A DNA stretch of 7,806 nt from the NCBI GenBank assembly GCA_900547585.1, contig URHD01000083.1:1-7806 (forward strand), written 5' to 3'. Positions within the stretch are counted from its first letter, which is position 1, and each line of letters starts with the position of its first letter. This document shows, in pieces, positions 6,261 through 7,806 of the stretch. A program made the translations under genes and the position numbers. The notes below the pieces were generated by a model that saw only the letters and a program-made list of their open reading frames with translations, made no database searches and was not told the origin of the DNA. This DNA is from an uncultured bacterium (GTDB lineage: Bacteria > Cyanobacteriota > Vampirovibrionia > Gastranaerophilales > Gastranaerophilaceae).

Positions 6261-6347
6261 GGGCAAGTGGGTTTCATTTTTCCGTTCCGAAAAACCCGCC
6301 CTTGCGGGTAGGGTTTTAAGTCACTACAAAATGTAATCCACTTGCCC
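6261..6347. repeat. 87-bp palindromic element with 20-bp terminal inverted repeats
   Basis: The ends 6261-6280 and 6328-6347 are inverted repeats matching at 18 of 20 positions, with the outer ten (GGGCAAGTGG/CCACTTGCCC) perfect. Inside is a compact hairpin, ACCCGC-CCTT-GCGGGT (6294-6309). An alternative pairing is AAAACCC (6291-6297) with GGGTTTT (6311-6317). It contains no gene and sits between divergent genes, so it is not a terminator of either. A miniature non-autonomous palindromic repeat is the simplest reading. No clear target-site duplication is visible. Confidence 0.6.
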
Positions 6348-6382
6348 TTTGCTATCTGGCTTTTTATGCAAAATCATTTCTA

Positions 6383-6391
6383 TGCTAAAAT
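6383..6391 (+). promoter_or_regulatory. Possible extended -10 box for rqcP
   Basis: TGCTAAAAT matches an extended -10 and ends 6 nt before the ATG at 6398, which would give a leaderless or nearly leaderless mRNA. No good -35 is seen. A weaker alternative, TTGCCC (6342-6347) with TATGCA (6365-6370), would leave a short leader. Confidence 0.3.
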
Positions 6392-6397
6392 TCAATT

Positions 6398-6646
6398 ATG
6401 AGATTAGACAAATTTTTAAAAGTTTCAAGGCTGATAAAACGCCGCACGGTTGCGAACGATGTTTCCGACCAGGGGCGGGTTTATGTGAACGGACAAATCG
6501 CAAAACCCTCAAAACAGCTCAAAATCGGCGATATTATTAAAATAGAGCACTACAACAAAACCGTAGAAGTAAAGGTTCTCGATATTCCGGAAAGAAATAT
6601 CGCAGCGCAGGAAGCCCAAAACCTCTACGAACCCCTGAAAAGCTAG
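6398..6646 (+). CDS. rqcP: S4-domain RNA-binding protein RqcP (82 aa)
   Basis: This is a small S4-domain protein of the YabO/Hsp15 type. It begins MRLDKFLKVSRLIKRR and continues with SDQGRVYVNG and a KIGDII stretch, the classic S4 RNA-binding fold over residues 1-60. In Bacillus subtilis RqcP (YabO) binds the stalled 50S subunit with peptidyl-tRNA and works with RqcH in adding C-terminal alanine tails to truncated nascent chains. The length and the near-absence of a C-terminal extension fit RqcP better than the longer Hsp15 of proteobacteria. The start is fixed by the conserved MRLDKFL. Upstream bases (CTAAAATTCAATT) contain no Shine-Dalgarno sequence. The TAG stop overlaps the convergent transporter gene by four bases. 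No other quality-control gene is in the window. Confidence 0.88.
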   Translation: MRLDKFLKVSRLIKRRTVANDVSDQGRVYVNGQIAKPSKQLKIGDIIKIEHYNKTVEVKVLDIPERNIAAQEAQNLYEPLKS

Positions 6647-7197
6647 AAAATAAAAAGTCCTGCTATTCCCGCAATAAAAATCGCGAGAATCATGTTTAAA
6701 TTATATTTTTGCACGCAAAACAGCAAAACCGCAAACACAAAAACCGAAAGCAGGTTGAGATTTGCAAAAGACGGGGTTAAATCTCTGAAAAATGCCATTA
6801 TAACGACCATTACACATGCCGAGGCAATCAATCCGCAGGTCGCAGAGCGAAGCCCTTTCAAAACCTCTGCTGCGATTCGGGATTCTTTGAATTTATTGAA
6901 GCATTTGTAAATCAAAAGCGAAATCACTATCCCCGAAAGAACTCCGCCGGTAGTAGCAGCGATTGAACCGCCGATTCCGCCGATTTTTTTGCCGACGAAA
7001 GTCGCAAGGTTTATTGCCAGAGGCCCGGGCGTCATCTGGGAGATGGTTATCATATTAGTAAATTCGCCAAGGGTAAGCCAGCCGTGGTTTTCGATGATTA
7101 TCTGCCTGATTAGCGGGATAGTCGCATAACCGCCACCAATACTGAACAGCCCCACCTGCAAAAAGCTTAAAAATAAAGAAAAAACCGCACTAATCAT
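6643..7197 (-). CDS. Chromate-family (CHR) transporter, second half-size subunit (184 aa)
   Basis: This is a short-chain CHR/ChrA-family membrane protein with one CHR domain. Near the N-terminus it has FSIGGGYATIPLI, then QMTPGPLAINLATFVG and glycine-rich membrane helices, with about five or six hydrophobic segments overall. Family members carry chromate or other anions across the inner membrane; the real substrate is uncertain, and the genomic context shows no metal-resistance genes. The gene overlaps the preceding CHR gene by 8 nt (ATGATTAG). It has a strong ribosome site, GAGGAG (7205-7210), 7 nt before ATG 7197. Full-length ChrA is about 400 residues with two such domains, so the two halves likely form one heterodimer, as in split chrN/chrC-type pairs. 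The stop shares CTAG with rqcP. Confidence 0.88.
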   Translation of the reverse strand: MISAVFSLFLSFLQVGLFSIGGGYATIPLIRQIIIENHGWLTLGEFTNMITISQMTPGPLAINLATFVGKKIGGIGGSIAATTGGVLSGIVISLLIYKCFNKFKESRIAAEVLKGLRSATCGLIASACVMVVIMAFFRDLTPSFANLNLLSVFVFAVLLFCVQKYNLNMILAIFIAGIAGLFIF

Positions 7198-7753
7198 CTT
7201 TTTTCTCCTCTTTTTTCGTCCATAAAAGCCTTATCGGAGCGATTAACGCCGAAGCTATCAATACCAGCGCAACATTAACCCTGAAAACCTCGGCAGCAAG
7301 AAAAGAAAAAACTATCAAAGACGCCAACAGCGCGCATTTTTCTTTTAAAACTATTTTTATCAAATCAAACATAAAACTAATCATTACAGCCGCAACACCA
7401 ACCGCCATGCCTGCCAGAACCTTGTTCACAAGCGCATTGTGCAAAACAGCCGTATAAAAATAAGCAACAATCGAAATTGCAATAAAAGGAGGCAGAATCG
7501 TACCCAGGCAGCACAGCAATGCGCCCGTTTTTCCGCCAAGTTTATAGCCGATTAGCGCGGAAGAATTCACAGCTATCGCACCGGGTGCGGATTGAGCCAT
7601 TGCATAGATGTCCAGAAGCTCGCATTCGCTTAAAAAACGGCGTTTTTCGACGAGTTCGCGCCTTATCAACGGAATAATCACATACCCCCCGCCAAAGCAG
7701 AACGCGCTTATGAGAAAAAACGTTTTGAACAGGAAAAGTTTCGGTACTTTCAA
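7190..7753 (-). CDS. Chromate-family (CHR) transporter, first half-size subunit (187 aa), TTG start
   Basis: This is the first gene of the CHR pair. It has one CHR domain with FCFGGGYVIIPLI near residues 18-30 and AQSAPGAIAVNSSALIG at about 52-68. Several hydrophobic helices follow, and the tail is charged (KKEEKKDD). The usual P-G-P signature is replaced by A-P-G-A here, whereas the partner keeps PGP; complementary halves that diverge in this way are expected of a heterodimer. The start is TTG with GGAGGA (7757-7762) only 3-4 nt upstream, a strong but close ribosome site. No ATG occurs in frame nearby, and a later start would remove the first helix. Chromate is the family name, not a demonstrated substrate. 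Confidence 0.87.
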   Translation of the reverse strand: MKVPKLFLFKTFFLISAFCFGGGYVIIPLIRRELVEKRRFLSECELLDIYAMAQSAPGAIAVNSSALIGYKLGGKTGALLCCLGTILPPFIAISIVAYFYTAVLHNALVNKVLAGMAVGVAAVMISFMFDLIKIVLKEKCALLASLIVFSFLAAEVFRVNVALVLIASALIAPIRLLWTKKEEKKDD

Positions 7754-7784
7754 AATTCCTCCGCGATTATGTGGTTATTAATTT

Positions 7785-7790
7785 ATTATA
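7785..7790 (-). promoter_or_regulatory. -10 box (TATAAT) of the CHR operon
   Basis: A consensus TATAAT lies on the minus strand 32 nt upstream of the TTG start, placing transcription start near 7778. The -35 would fall just outside the right edge of the window, so only half of the promoter can be judged. Confidence 0.45.
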
Positions 7791-7806
7791 TACAAAAAAT
7801 TTTTCA

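Noticed and set aside
5969..6319. Plus-strand open frame of about 116 codons
   Set aside because: It is antisense to the TPR gene and runs into the palindromic spacer. The product is a phenylalanine-rich sequence typical of reverse-strand reading.
6580..6602. Hairpin CGATATT/AATATCG within rqcP as a terminator
   Set aside because: The stem is AT-rich with a 9-nt loop and no T-run follows on either strand.

Overview
The window reads as a chromosomal segment from an AT-rich bacterium. The best guess is a gut-type non-photosynthetic cyanobacterial relative (Melainabacteria/Vampirovibrionia, Gastranaerophilales-like). The guess rests on two adjacent membrane proteins carrying short N-terminal F-x-G motifs (SFTG, NFRG, SFKG), a style I remember from that group, and on the overall base composition. 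It is inference, not proof. I see no phage, transposase, CRISPR array, rRNA or tRNA.

Layout, left to right. Positions 1-223 hold two identical 39-bp copies of a plus-strand intrinsic terminator that flank a highly palindromic insert (38-184). Positions 260-2166 hold two minus-strand genes of unknown function that touch by one base and encode distantly similar membrane proteins. A promoter with a 15-bp palindrome over its -35 box precedes them (2222-2257). Positions 2322-4363 hold two minus-strand zinc-dependent dehydrogenases joined by an ATGA overlap. Divergent from them, at 4503-5690, is a plus-strand GlcF/LutA-like protein with two 4Fe-4S sites and two CCG domains. Converging on it is a minus-strand TPR protein (5687-6172). 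A 225-bp divergent spacer holding an 87-bp palindromic element comes next, then plus-strand rqcP (6398-6646). Converging on rqcP is a minus-strand pair of half-size chromate-family (CHR) transporters (6643-7753), with a TATAAT box at the right edge.

How the genes may work together. The two dehydrogenases are co-translated and keep complete catalytic and structural zinc sites. Their cofactor-discriminating residues differ: Gly-Arg in one, Asp in the other. This suggests an oxidation/reduction pair using different nicotinamide cofactors on one polyol or sugar. The neighbouring Fe-S protein would pass electrons from a 2-hydroxyacid dehydrogenase that is not in this window. The two CHR halves probably form one heterodimeric transporter. 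RqcP belongs to ribosome-associated quality control and looks unrelated to its neighbours.

The most unusual features are structural. Both convergent gene pairs overlap by exactly four bases at a CTAG palindrome that supplies TAG to both strands. The apparent terminator of the TPR gene lies inside the last codons of the opposing Fe-S gene. Three non-coding palindromic repeats occupy intergenic spaces. No complete new biological system is evident. The strongest candidates for something undescribed are the F-x-G membrane protein pair and the terminator-flanked palindromic element.
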